DNA of 21,356 bases from a virus, in the IMG/VR virus record IMGVR_UViG_3300044511_000364, positions 1 to 21,356 of that record; one strand, given 5' to 3'. Of this stretch, positions 16,326-21,356 are shown in pieces (the stretch's first letter is position 1; each line of letters opens with the position of its first letter). The translations under genes were made by a program, and so were the position numbers. Below the pieces are notes generated by a model. The model searched no databases. It saw only the letters and a list, made by a program, of their open reading frames with translations, and was not told where the DNA came from.

Positions 16326-17154
16326 ATGGCCAAAGTAGAATGGGATATAGTAGTTGCTGTAAAGCAGCCGGCTGATCTCAAAAATATTCAGCCAGGAAAA
16401 TTGCCAGAATCATTATTGCGTCCCGCTGCAGGCGGAGGCAAACTGCATTGGCTTACTGCCGCAGCTTGGGGCGCAATGGTTGAAGCGGCAAAAGCCGATG
16501 GACTAGAGCTGAAACCAGTTTCTGCTGGGGACACATACAGAACATACGAATCACAACTTGCCGCATTTAAACAGCGATATACCACTCAACCAAACGGCAA
16601 TTCAACAAGAACGTTTGAAGGCAAAAAGTGGTATAAGAAGGATCCGAAACTGGCGAGTTTGGCTGCGCCAGGAACTAGTCAACATAACACTCGGATTGGC
16701 GGTTGATGTTCATACCGCAGGAGAACCGAAGCGTTTGAAATGGCTTATCGCTAACGTTAGAAAATTTGGTTTTTCTTGGGAGGTAGTCCCAGAAGAACCT
16801 TGGCATATCCGCTACACCGAGGGAGACAATCCGCCTCAGGCTGTAGTGGAGTTCATGGCTAAGAGCAACATTCGAAAGCCAGAAGGTGTGGCGACTCCGG
16901 CAGCAAACAATGCTGTCTTTGGAGCGCCCACTGCCAAGGATGATGGTGGGGATTTGGACCTGGGCGACAGCGGCCCGAGAGTCGTCAAACTCCAAGAAGA
17001 ACTCGCCCAGCGAGGCTTCTATAACTACAGTTTCGACGGTCAGTTCGGTCCCAAAACCGAGCAGGCAGTAGTCGCCTACAAAAAATCAAAAGGCTACGGT
17101 CAGGGTCCCAAAGCCGGCAAAAAGCTTCTTGAAGACCTTGGGATAGGACTTTAA
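16326..17154 (+). CDS. Endolysin: VanY-type D-Ala-D-Ala peptidase plus peptidoglycan-binding domain, read through a +1 shift at CGG
   Basis: ATG 16326 follows AAAAAGGATTGTT. The first frame stops at 16704; the second contains the rest. Dropping C16692 in act-C-gga gives APGTSQHNT-G-LAVDVHTAGEP, the VanY/DacB zinc motif SxHxxGxAxD, with His120, Gly123 and Asp127. Further residues are DTYRTYESQ (substrate loop) and EEPWHIRY (catalytic Glu and zinc His). A PG_binding_1 type domain occupies the C-terminus (LGDSGPRVVKLQEELAQRGF, FDGQFGPKTEQAV). The 275-residue enzyme would cleave peptidoglycan stem peptides at lysis. Without the shift the zinc Asp, Glu and second His would be lost. Confidence 0.93.
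16689..16695 (+). other. CGG +1 frameshift site, endolysin
   Basis: act-C-gga: Thr, skipped C, Gly, giving SQHNTGLAVDV, the VanY zinc motif. 0-frame TGA at 16704. Confidence 0.93.
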
Positions 17155-17156
17155 AT

Positions 17157-17489
17157 ATGGAAGGTGTAATAGTGGCTCTTATCGGTCTTGTTGGTTCTGT
17201 TTTGGTTGTTCTTGTTGAAAAGGGCAGAAAAGAAAATGCCAGAGACCATGGTATCGTTGCTGATAAACTTGATGCGCAAAAAATTGAACTTGATGTCATC
17301 AAGGGTGTTCTTGATGACATTGACGAAGATATGGCACATATAGAAGTCAAACTTGATGATCATCTTGACGATCACAGACAAGGTAATCCTGATTTTGGTG
17401 GCTTTGATATAGATGATGTTTATTATAAGACTGATGAAAAAACTAAGAACAAAAAAGGAGCTAAGAAAAATAATGGCAAAAAAAGATAA
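17157..17489 (+). CDS. Single-TM holin-like protein with coiled coil
   Basis: ATG 17157 lies 2 bases after the endolysin stop. The 110-residue product has one N-terminal membrane segment (VIVALIGLVGSVLVVLVE), a charged coiled coil with repeated LDxI/VKLDDH units, and a Lys-rich tail. This topology and the position after the endolysin fit XhlA-like or type III holin-associated proteins. It could also be a membrane-anchored accessory of the lysis enzyme. Confidence 0.65.
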   Translation: MEGVIVALIGLVGSVLVVLVEKGRKENARDHGIVADKLDAQKIELDVIKGVLDDIDEDMAHIEVKLDDHLDDHRQGNPDFGGFDIDDVYYKTDEKTKNKKGAKKNNGKKR

Positions 17490-17679
17490 AAAATGGATTC
17501 AAAAAGCCATTAAAAGACCGGGAGCTTTTACGGCTAAAGCCAAAAAACGCAATATGTCATCTGCCAAGTTTGCCGCAAAGGTTTCTGCAAATCCAGAAAA
17601 GTACGATAAGACAACGGTCCGTCAAGCTAATTTAGCCAAGACATTAAGAAAAATAAGTAAAAAAAGAAAGAAAAAATAA
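17473..17679 (+). CDS. Small basic KWIQKAIKRPGAF protein
   Basis: ATG 17473 overlaps the previous gene by 17 bases, with AAAGGAG about 14 bases upstream. The 68-residue protein starts MAKKDKKWIQKAIKRPGAF and ends in KTLRKISKKRKKK. The KWIQKAIKxPGA motif is seen in small proteins of many large phages and viruses, where its role is unclear, possibly nucleic-acid packing. Confidence 0.75.
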   Translation: MAKKDKKWIQKAIKRPGAFTAKAKKRNMSSAKFAAKVSANPEKYDKTTVRQANLAKTLRKISKKRKKK

Positions 17680-17862
17680 ATGGCAAAAGTTAACAAACCA
17701 ACAAAACCGGCCTTGTGGTCCAGCGCCAAGTCGCAGGCAAGAGCAAAGTTTGATGTGTACCCCAGCGCCTATGCAAACGCTTGGGCGGCAAAAAAATATA
17801 AAGCTATGGGCGGTGGATGGAAAACCGTTTCCACGAAGAAGGCTAAGAGAAAGAAAAAATAA
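17680..17862 (+). CDS. Small basic KFDVYPSAYAN protein
   Basis: The gene starts immediately after the previous stop and ends in TAATG overlap with the next. The 60-residue product contains ALWSSAKSQARAKFDVYPSA then NAWAAKKYKAMGGGW. The K(F/Y)DVYPSAYAN core followed by a GGxW element is a recurrent phage and virus module of unknown function, often among virion genes. Confidence 0.8.
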   Translation: MAKVNKPTKPALWSSAKSQARAKFDVYPSAYANAWAAKKYKAMGGGWKTVSTKKAKRKKK

Positions 17863-18143
17863 TGCCAGGTCCCAAAGGCGTTGGTTTGACCAAGTGGTTC
17901 GATCAAAAGTGGGTTAACATCGGCGCCAAAAAGAAGAAGGGTAAGTGGCAGCCTTGTGGGACTTCTGGTTCTGGCGGATCTGGATACGCCAAATGTGTCC
18001 CGGTAAAAAAGGCAAATTCTATGACAGCGTCCCAAAGAAGAAGCGCAGTCAAAAGAAAAAGAGCTCAAGGCGCCGCCCAAAAAGGCGTCAAAGGACAAGC
18101 TCCAAAAAACGTCTCTACTTTTAAAAAGAAAAAAAGGAAATAA
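17862..18143 (+). CDS. Small basic protein of the GLTKWFxxKWVxI type
   Basis: ATG overlaps the upstream stop as TAATG. The 93 residues begin MPGPKGVGLTKWFDQKWVNI, then a PCG...YAKCVP pair of cysteines and a C-terminal helix SMTASQRRSAVKRKRAQGAA with a Lys tail. I recognise the order WFxxKWVxI / CG / KCxP / MT..Q..SAV as a common small phage protein. Function unknown; likely the same class as the neighbours. Confidence 0.75.
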   Translation: MPGPKGVGLTKWFDQKWVNIGAKKKKGKWQPCGTSGSGGSGYAKCVPVKKANSMTASQRRSAVKRKRAQGAAQKGVKGQAPKNVSTFKKKKRK

Positions 18144-18153
18144 CAAAAATTTT

Positions 18154-18360
18154 ATGAACTCTGACGGCGTTTTTGATGGCTTTATGCCAACCATCACAGA
18201 CGTAACAATATCAGATCAGACTCCATCAATAACTTCAAACGGCGACTTGATGACCGTTCATTGTGTTACGATCAAGGCGAGTGAAAAAGAATATATTTTT
18301 AGTATTCAACCAGAAAATCTTCAAAAACTCTATTTCCTGATACTCAAAACCCTGATATAA
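18154..18360 (+). CDS. Small protein, unknown
   Basis: ATG 18154 has AAGGAAAT about 13 bases upstream. The 68-residue product, MNSDGVFDGFMPTITDVT onward, is acidic to neutral and strand-rich, unlike the basic cluster before it. It ends just before the oxygenase gene. No family recognised. Confidence 0.55.
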   Translation: MNSDGVFDGFMPTITDVTISDQTPSITSNGDLMTVHCVTIKASEKEYIFSIQPENLQKLYFLILKTLI

Positions 18361-18361
18361 T
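18353..18361 (+). promoter_or_regulatory. Extended -10 promoter candidate
   Basis: TGATATAAT overlaps the TAA stop of the upstream gene; the expected start would be next to ATG 18369. A GAGG between box and ATG could instead be the ribosome site for read-through transcription. Confidence 0.25.
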
Positions 18362-18368
18362 AGAGGCT

Positions 18369-19145
18369 ATGCCCGTAGAGATAATTAAAGGTGTTGAGAT
18401 AGGTAACGTTCCGCGCACACCGGCTCAACCATATTTCAATAGCCCGCTGCTAGACGTCGCCAAAACAACACTTTTTACAAATGCTTTACGTCTGGGTCAT
18501 CCTATAAGTTTTGCCCAAGAACAATCTGGTGCTCTCATACAAAACATACTGCCAGTACATAAAAACGAACATGATCAAATATCCACATCGTCAAAAGTTA
18601 CATTGGCACTTCATACAGAAACATCATTTCATCCATACAAACCAGATTACGTAATGCTGCTGTGTCTCAGGGGTGATCCAACCGCCGTCACCACTTACGC
18701 AAACATAGATGACATTATCGAACATCTTGACAATGAAACAATTTCTTATTTACAAGACCCTGTTTATTTAACCGGTATTGATAAAAGTTTTAGAGAATCA
18801 AACAAAGAATATACACAAGTGAAACTTCCGATATTGAAAAAAGTTGGTAGAAACGAATATAATTTCAATTACGATGAGGATCTAATGTATCCTACAAACA
18901 TATTGGCCAGCATGGCAATTGATAAATTGGCTGAAGCTGTTTGTAAATGTGTTAAAGAAATTGTTTTGGAAGCCGGAGATCTTTTGATAATCGACAACAA
19001 CAAAACAATACACGGCAGAAAACCTTTTCAGCCCAGATATGATGGCACAGATAGGTGGGTGCAAAGAATGCTTATTAGGAAAGAATTGCCGCCAAAAGAT
19101 CAAATAAATGGTCATATGTTGATCACAAATTTTGAGGTTCTTTAA
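18369..19145 (+). CDS. Fe(II)/2-oxoglutarate oxygenase, clavaminate synthase/TauD-like
   Basis: The 258-residue protein contains the iron facial triad HTE (His82, Glu84 in LALHTETSFHPYKPDYVMLL) with the distal His215 in IDNNKTIHGRKPF, and an Arg for 2-oxoglutarate in DRWVQRMLIR (about 233). The HTExxFHxxxP(D) stretch followed by LLCLRGD is typical of the clavaminate synthase and asparagine/arginine hydroxylase branch. It would hydroxylate an amino acid or similar group. It stands just before a glycosyltransferase and a methyltransferase, which suggests a modification pathway for a virion or surface polymer (inference). Confidence 0.8.
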   Translation: MPVEIIKGVEIGNVPRTPAQPYFNSPLLDVAKTTLFTNALRLGHPISFAQEQSGALIQNILPVHKNEHDQISTSSKVTLALHTETSFHPYKPDYVMLLCLRGDPTAVTTYANIDDIIEHLDNETISYLQDPVYLTGIDKSFRESNKEYTQVKLPILKKVGRNEYNFNYDEDLMYPTNILASMAIDKLAEAVCKCVKEIVLEAGDLLIIDNNKTIHGRKPFQPRYDGTDRWVQRMLIRKELPPKDQINGHMLITNFEVL

Positions 19146-19837
19146 TGACAAAAGCGTCAGTGATTTTAACAAGTTACAACAAACCCCTCTATTTGGAAAG
19201 GGCAATTAGTTCCGTGTTAAATCAAACGTATGACGACGTTGAACTGATAGTGGGAGACGACAATTCATCCAACAAATTTGTTCATGAAATACTTGAAAAA
19301 TATAAAACCCATCCAAAAATAAAATGCTTCAACACTCATGTAGAAGAAAAAAACAGGAGGTTGACAGCTCGATATGCAACCGTCATAAACCAAGCCGTTA
19401 CAAAATACTCTGAAGGCGATTTTATTTTTTATTTAGCCGACGACGATTTTTACTATCCGAACATGGTAAAAAATATGATTGAGTTTTCATTAAAGGCAAA
19501 AAAAGAAGTATGCTTCTGTCCCGAGCAGATAGTTAATTCCGACGGAAGTTTGGGTGGTGTAAGATTTTTTGATCACATACTGTACAAGGCATCGAATATT
19601 CTTGACCACAACCAGGTCATGTCCACCCGAAATGCTTGGTACGCAGCCAATGGTTGGAATGATTCTCCCCACTGTTGGGGTAACGCAGATGCGTATTTTT
19701 GGGATCGACTTTCAGCTATTGGATACTATTTTTATCCCATAGACGACCATTCTCCTCTGTGTGCAAAAATGTACAGGCAGCATTCTGTGCAGTGGAATTT
19801 GTCCAATGGCCATGATCCTTGGTATGGTACCGTATGA
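19145..19837 (+). CDS. Family 2 glycosyltransferase
   Basis: ATG at 19145 overlaps the oxygenase stop by 1 base (TAATG). The 230-residue GT-A enzyme shows SVILTSYNKPLYLERAISSV, ELIVGDDNSS (nucleotide-binding Asp) and FYLADDDFYYP (metal DxD, 99-101), then a C-terminal acceptor region including AANGWND. It is single-domain and lacks membrane segments, so it is a soluble transferase. The donor sugar is unknown. Confidence 0.9.
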   Translation: MTKASVILTSYNKPLYLERAISSVLNQTYDDVELIVGDDNSSNKFVHEILEKYKTHPKIKCFNTHVEEKNRRLTARYATVINQAVTKYSEGDFIFYLADDDFYYPNMVKNMIEFSLKAKKEVCFCPEQIVNSDGSLGGVRFFDHILYKASNILDHNQVMSTRNAWYAANGWNDSPHCWGNADAYFWDRLSAIGYYFYPIDDHSPLCAKMYRQHSVQWNLSNGHDPWYGTV

Positions 19838-19844
19838 CGGTATG

Positions 19845-19853
19845 TGTTATACT
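19845..19853 (+). promoter_or_regulatory. Extended -10 promoter candidate
   Basis: TGTTATACT matches TGn-TATAAT with one change, in the 158-base gap before the methyltransferase. No good -35 at 16-18 bases. Transcription would start near 19860, giving a leader of about 135 bases. Confidence 0.4.
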
Positions 19854-19894
19854 GTTATCACGAAGTCAGATGCGCTTGCCAGTCATCGTCGAAC

Positions 19895-19978
19895 ATGATA
19901 AAATGTATCATACGGAGGCCAGTGAGTTGAGCTACGCTGAGGGGCTGGTGGGTAAAATCCACCAGTCTCTTGGTGTAG
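19895..19978 (+). ncRNA. Structured 5' leader of methyltransferase gene
   Basis: The leader holds a 6-bp hairpin (ATGATA 19895-19900 with TATCAT 19906-19911) and a longer nested stem: CTAC/GTAG (19932-19935 with 19975-19978), GAG/CTC (19939-19941 with 19967-19969) and CTGGTGG/CCACCAG (19945-19951 with 19959-19965) around a GTAAAAT loop. No open reading frame of note covers it. It may be a regulatory leader or small RNA; it matches no riboswitch consensus I know. Confidence 0.4.
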
Positions 19979-19995
19979 TTATGGAATAATAAATT

Positions 19996-20520
19996 ATGGC
20001 TCATAAAGAGCAACAAGAATTTTTTCTCAAAATGAAAAATAGGTATCCTTACTATTTTTTTAATGTAAGTGTCATTGAAATGGGGTCTTTGAACCTGAAC
20101 GGATCTTTGAGAGAATTTTTTGAAAATCCCGTAAAGTATGTAGGGGTAGATATTCACGAGGGTCCTGGGGTTGATTTAGTTTGTCCAGCTCAAAACGTTA
20201 CGTTTGATGACAATAGTTTTGACGTTGCCGTAAGCGCTGAGTGTTTCGAGCATAACCCTTATTGGCTTGAAACATTTGCGAATATGTACAGGATTGCGAG
20301 TAAGGTGGTATTTTTTACGTGCGCTAGCCATGGAAGGGCTGAACATGGAACAAAAGATAGTGATCCCGAATCTTCTCCATATACCATTGATTGGAATTAT
20401 TACAAAAATTTAACCTACAAAGATTTTACTGATTGTTTTGATTTAGAATCAATGTTTGAAAGCCATAGATTTTTTTACAATTCAAATTCATGTGATTTAT
20501 ATTTCTGGGGAATAAAGTGA
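19996..20520 (+). CDS. Class I SAM-dependent methyltransferase
   Basis: The 174-residue protein has a short Rossmann-type methyltransferase core: VIEMGSLNLNGSLREFF (motif I position), YVGVDIHEGPGVD (acidic end of strand 2), and SFDVAVSAECFEHNPYW (motif IV region), as in Methyltransf_11 type enzymes acting on small molecules or sugars. Neighbouring glycosyltransferase and oxygenase genes suggest sugar decoration. The ATG has no obvious Shine-Dalgarno; its long structured leader may matter. Confidence 0.8.
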   Translation: MAHKEQQEFFLKMKNRYPYYFFNVSVIEMGSLNLNGSLREFFENPVKYVGVDIHEGPGVDLVCPAQNVTFDDNSFDVAVSAECFEHNPYWLETFANMYRIASKVVFFTCASHGRAEHGTKDSDPESSPYTIDWNYYKNLTYKDFTDCFDLESMFESHRFFYNSNSCDLYFWGIK

Positions 20521-20602
20521 AGTAAGTCCAGTGCGACACGTTTAATTTTACTTTTTCATTACTATTAATTCAGCGCAACAATATTTGGGGGTGCGGCTGG
20601 AG

Positions 20603-20764
20603 ATGAGTAAAATACTTTTTTACACGAAAAAAGACGAAAAGATTGATAACATTAAATTGTCTATAGAAAATTTTCTGTCAGAAATATCTTCTGCCGAAAG
20701 ACAGTTGTTTTCTTACGAAGAAGTAGAAAATATTTTACTTGACATCTACAATATAGCGAGGTAA
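20603..20764 (+). CDS. Small protein, unknown
   Basis: ATG 20603 gives 53 residues, MSKILFYTKKDEKIDNIK onward, mostly one charged amphipathic helix. A GGAG directly abuts the start, which is too close to be ideal. The following gene starts 2 bases after its stop. The 82 bases before it (20521-20602) show nothing I can assign. Confidence 0.5.
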   Translation: MSKILFYTKKDEKIDNIKLSIENFLSEISSAERQLFSYEEVENILLDIYNIAR

Positions 20765-20766
20765 CT

Positions 20767-20883
20767 ATGATCAAATGCTGTAGGCATAAAAAAGAAGTTT
20801 CGTGCGCGTGTAATTGCCACGAAAAGAAGACTCACAATTGTCACAAAAAGAAGAGTTTTTGGAGCAGATTATTTTCTAAATAA
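20767..20883 (+). CDS. Tiny Cys/His-rich protein
   Basis: ATG 20767 has GAGG upstream. The 38-residue product contains six Cys and five His (MIKCCRHKK, SCACNCHEKK, HNCHKKK), then a basic tail with a Trp. Metal binding (zinc or copper) is likely from composition alone. It ends one base before the stop of the convergent gene at 20885, with no visible terminator between. Confidence 0.55.
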   Translation: MIKCCRHKKEVSCACNCHEKKTHNCHKKKSFWSRLFSK

Positions 20884-20884
20884 A

Positions 20885-21148
20885 CTACTGGTCTTCTTTC
20901 TGCCCTTCTTTGTTCCTGCCAGTTGAAATCATCAGACCAGCCAAAGTACCAGTAATAAAGGTGGCAACGCTGGACAGTACGCCGAAAAACATTTTGTCAT
21001 TCTCAGCTTGTGCACCTATTGGTTGAGTAACAAATACTAAAGCATAAAGAACTCCGGCGGTTGTCATGGTCAATACGGCTGCAAGCACACAGCCAACCAC
21101 AAATTTAAGTCGTGCGTCCAGTTCTTCTGGTGTCAATCTTTTTTTCAC
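20885..21148 (-). CDS. Two-TM membrane protein, holin-like
   Basis: Minus strand, starting at GTG 21148, overlapping the upstream gene's TGA as GTGA. The 87-residue product has a charged N-terminus (MKKRLTPEELDARLKF), a first membrane segment (VVGCVLAAVLTMTTAGVLYA, continuing LVFV), a short loop, a second (MFFGVLSSVATFITGTLAGL) and a charged tail. This is the layout of class II holins and similar phage membrane proteins. Together with the lipoprotein before it, it may form a lysis cassette separate from the endolysin at 16326. Confidence 0.65.
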   Translation of the reverse strand: MKKRLTPEELDARLKFVVGCVLAAVLTMTTAGVLYALVFVTQPIGAQAENDKMFFGVLSSVATFITGTLAGLMISTGRNKEGQKEDQ

Positions 21149-21356
21149 GGCTTTTCTCCCTCAATCGTATCGGTTACTTCTTTGGGATCGAAACCCAACA
21201 AGCTTTCTGTGCACATTCCATCCACTAGGCATACGGGTGGATTGCACTTCTCATTTTCCCAGTTTGCGGGATCTTGACATTCGTAACGATAGTGTCCTTG
21301 ATATCCACATCCAGATAAAACTAAAATAGCCGCCGCTATTATTGCCTTTTCATTCG
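21145..21356 (-). CDS. Lipoprotein, cut by window edge
   Basis: The minus-strand frame is open to the right edge; the start lies outside. The visible end of a signal peptide (KAIIAAAILVLSGC) ends in a lipobox LSGC, so the Cys would be lipidated. The mature part GYQGHYRYECQDPANWENEK continues with CNPPVCLVDGMC, a Cys-rich CQDPxNWxxxxC motif that I have seen in small phage lipoproteins. The 69 residues visible include the natural stop. A spanin-like or superinfection-exclusion role is possible but unproven. Confidence 0.7.
   Translation of the reverse strand, partial: NEKAIIAAAILVLSGCGYQGHYRYECQDPANWENEKCNPPVCLVDGMCTESLLGFDPKEVTDTIEGEKP

Noticed and set aside
1836-17154. Breaks are ordinary homopolymer sequencing errors or decaying genes
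   Set aside because: Only the 1908 and 5081 sites have nearby runs. The others lie in non-repetitive sequence, all are +1, all have CGG in phase, and downstream domains keep catalytic residues. Raw reads would still be the decisive check.
1836-17154. Simple reassignment of CGG to another amino acid in the normal triplet frame
   Set aside because: Reading CGG as any amino acid leaves the frame unchanged, and each gene then meets a stop within 0-11 codons.
19838-19995. A tRNA gene or a special four-base-decoding tRNA in the leader region
   Set aside because: Stems are present but there is no T-arm GTTCRA motif, acceptor stem or CCA; no tRNA-like cloverleaf was found anywhere in the window.
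19858-20157. Minus-strand ORF of 99 codons over the methyltransferase start
   Set aside because: It lies antisense to a clear methyltransferase and its structured leader, with no family signal or ribosome site.
1-21356. CRISPR array, insertion sequence or attachment site
   Set aside because: No repeated spacer-like units, transposase or paired terminal repeats were visible.

Overview
The window looks like part of a dsDNA tailed-phage genome, AT-rich and assembled from an unknown host. The evidence is a dense, mostly one-strand gene layout with ATGA/TAATG overlaps, a complete phage-style replication module, a divergent sigma factor, an endolysin, small membrane proteins, and a run of tiny lysine-rich proteins of the kind found near phage structural genes. 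No rRNA, tRNA, integrase, terminase, capsid or CRISPR array is visible.

Layout, left to right. 1-1209: end of a glycosyltransferase and an unknown, possibly glycosyltransferase-like, protein. 1202-1861: HTH plus nuclease, possibly a free-standing homing endonuclease. 1836-11224: replication and recombination block: DnaB-type helicase, degenerate RecB/Cas4-like protein, HD phosphohydrolase, archaeo-eukaryotic-type primase, zinc ribbon, bacterial-type Pol III alpha, small Cys-rich and acidic proteins, and an intact RecB/Cas4-like Fe-S nuclease. 11231-11534: strong terminator, a 55-residue gene on the minus strand, and a promoter region. 11535-15252: endonuclease-I-like nuclease, sigma-70-like factor, helical protein, RNase HI, dNMP kinase and small unknowns. 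15319-18143: tiny basic proteins, interrupted by a VanY-type endolysin and a one-TM holin-like protein. 18154-20520: 2-oxoglutarate oxygenase, glycosyltransferase and methyltransferase. 20603-21356: two tiny plus-strand genes, then a minus-strand two-TM protein and a lipoprotein.

The outstanding observation concerns the codon CGG. Nine times in the window a gene breaks and continues in the +1 frame, and every break contains an in-frame CGG. Dropping the C and reading the next three bases (GGN, glycine) restores the protein, and in at least five cases it lands on a glycine expected from the family: DnaE KPIL-G-SE, RecB L-G-NMVH and DYKT-G-K, VanY SQHNT-G-LAVD, and the basic protein KRA-G-VSGYNKPKRT. 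I found no in-frame CGG anywhere else in the accepted genes, whereas about 150 CGG triplets occur out of frame on coding strands. CGA, CGC and CGT are used as ordinary Arg codons, and TAA, TAG and TGA as stops. The affected genes are helicase, primase, polymerase, RecB nuclease (two sites), endonuclease, endolysin and two small basic proteins. This suggests that CGG is not an arginine codon here but a signal for +1 frameshifting, or equivalently that CGGN is read as a four-base glycine codon. Because the shifts sit in core genes they would have to be efficient. The extra C always falls exactly at a glycine codon boundary, which sequencing error would not respect. The mechanism and decoding tRNA are not visible in this window.
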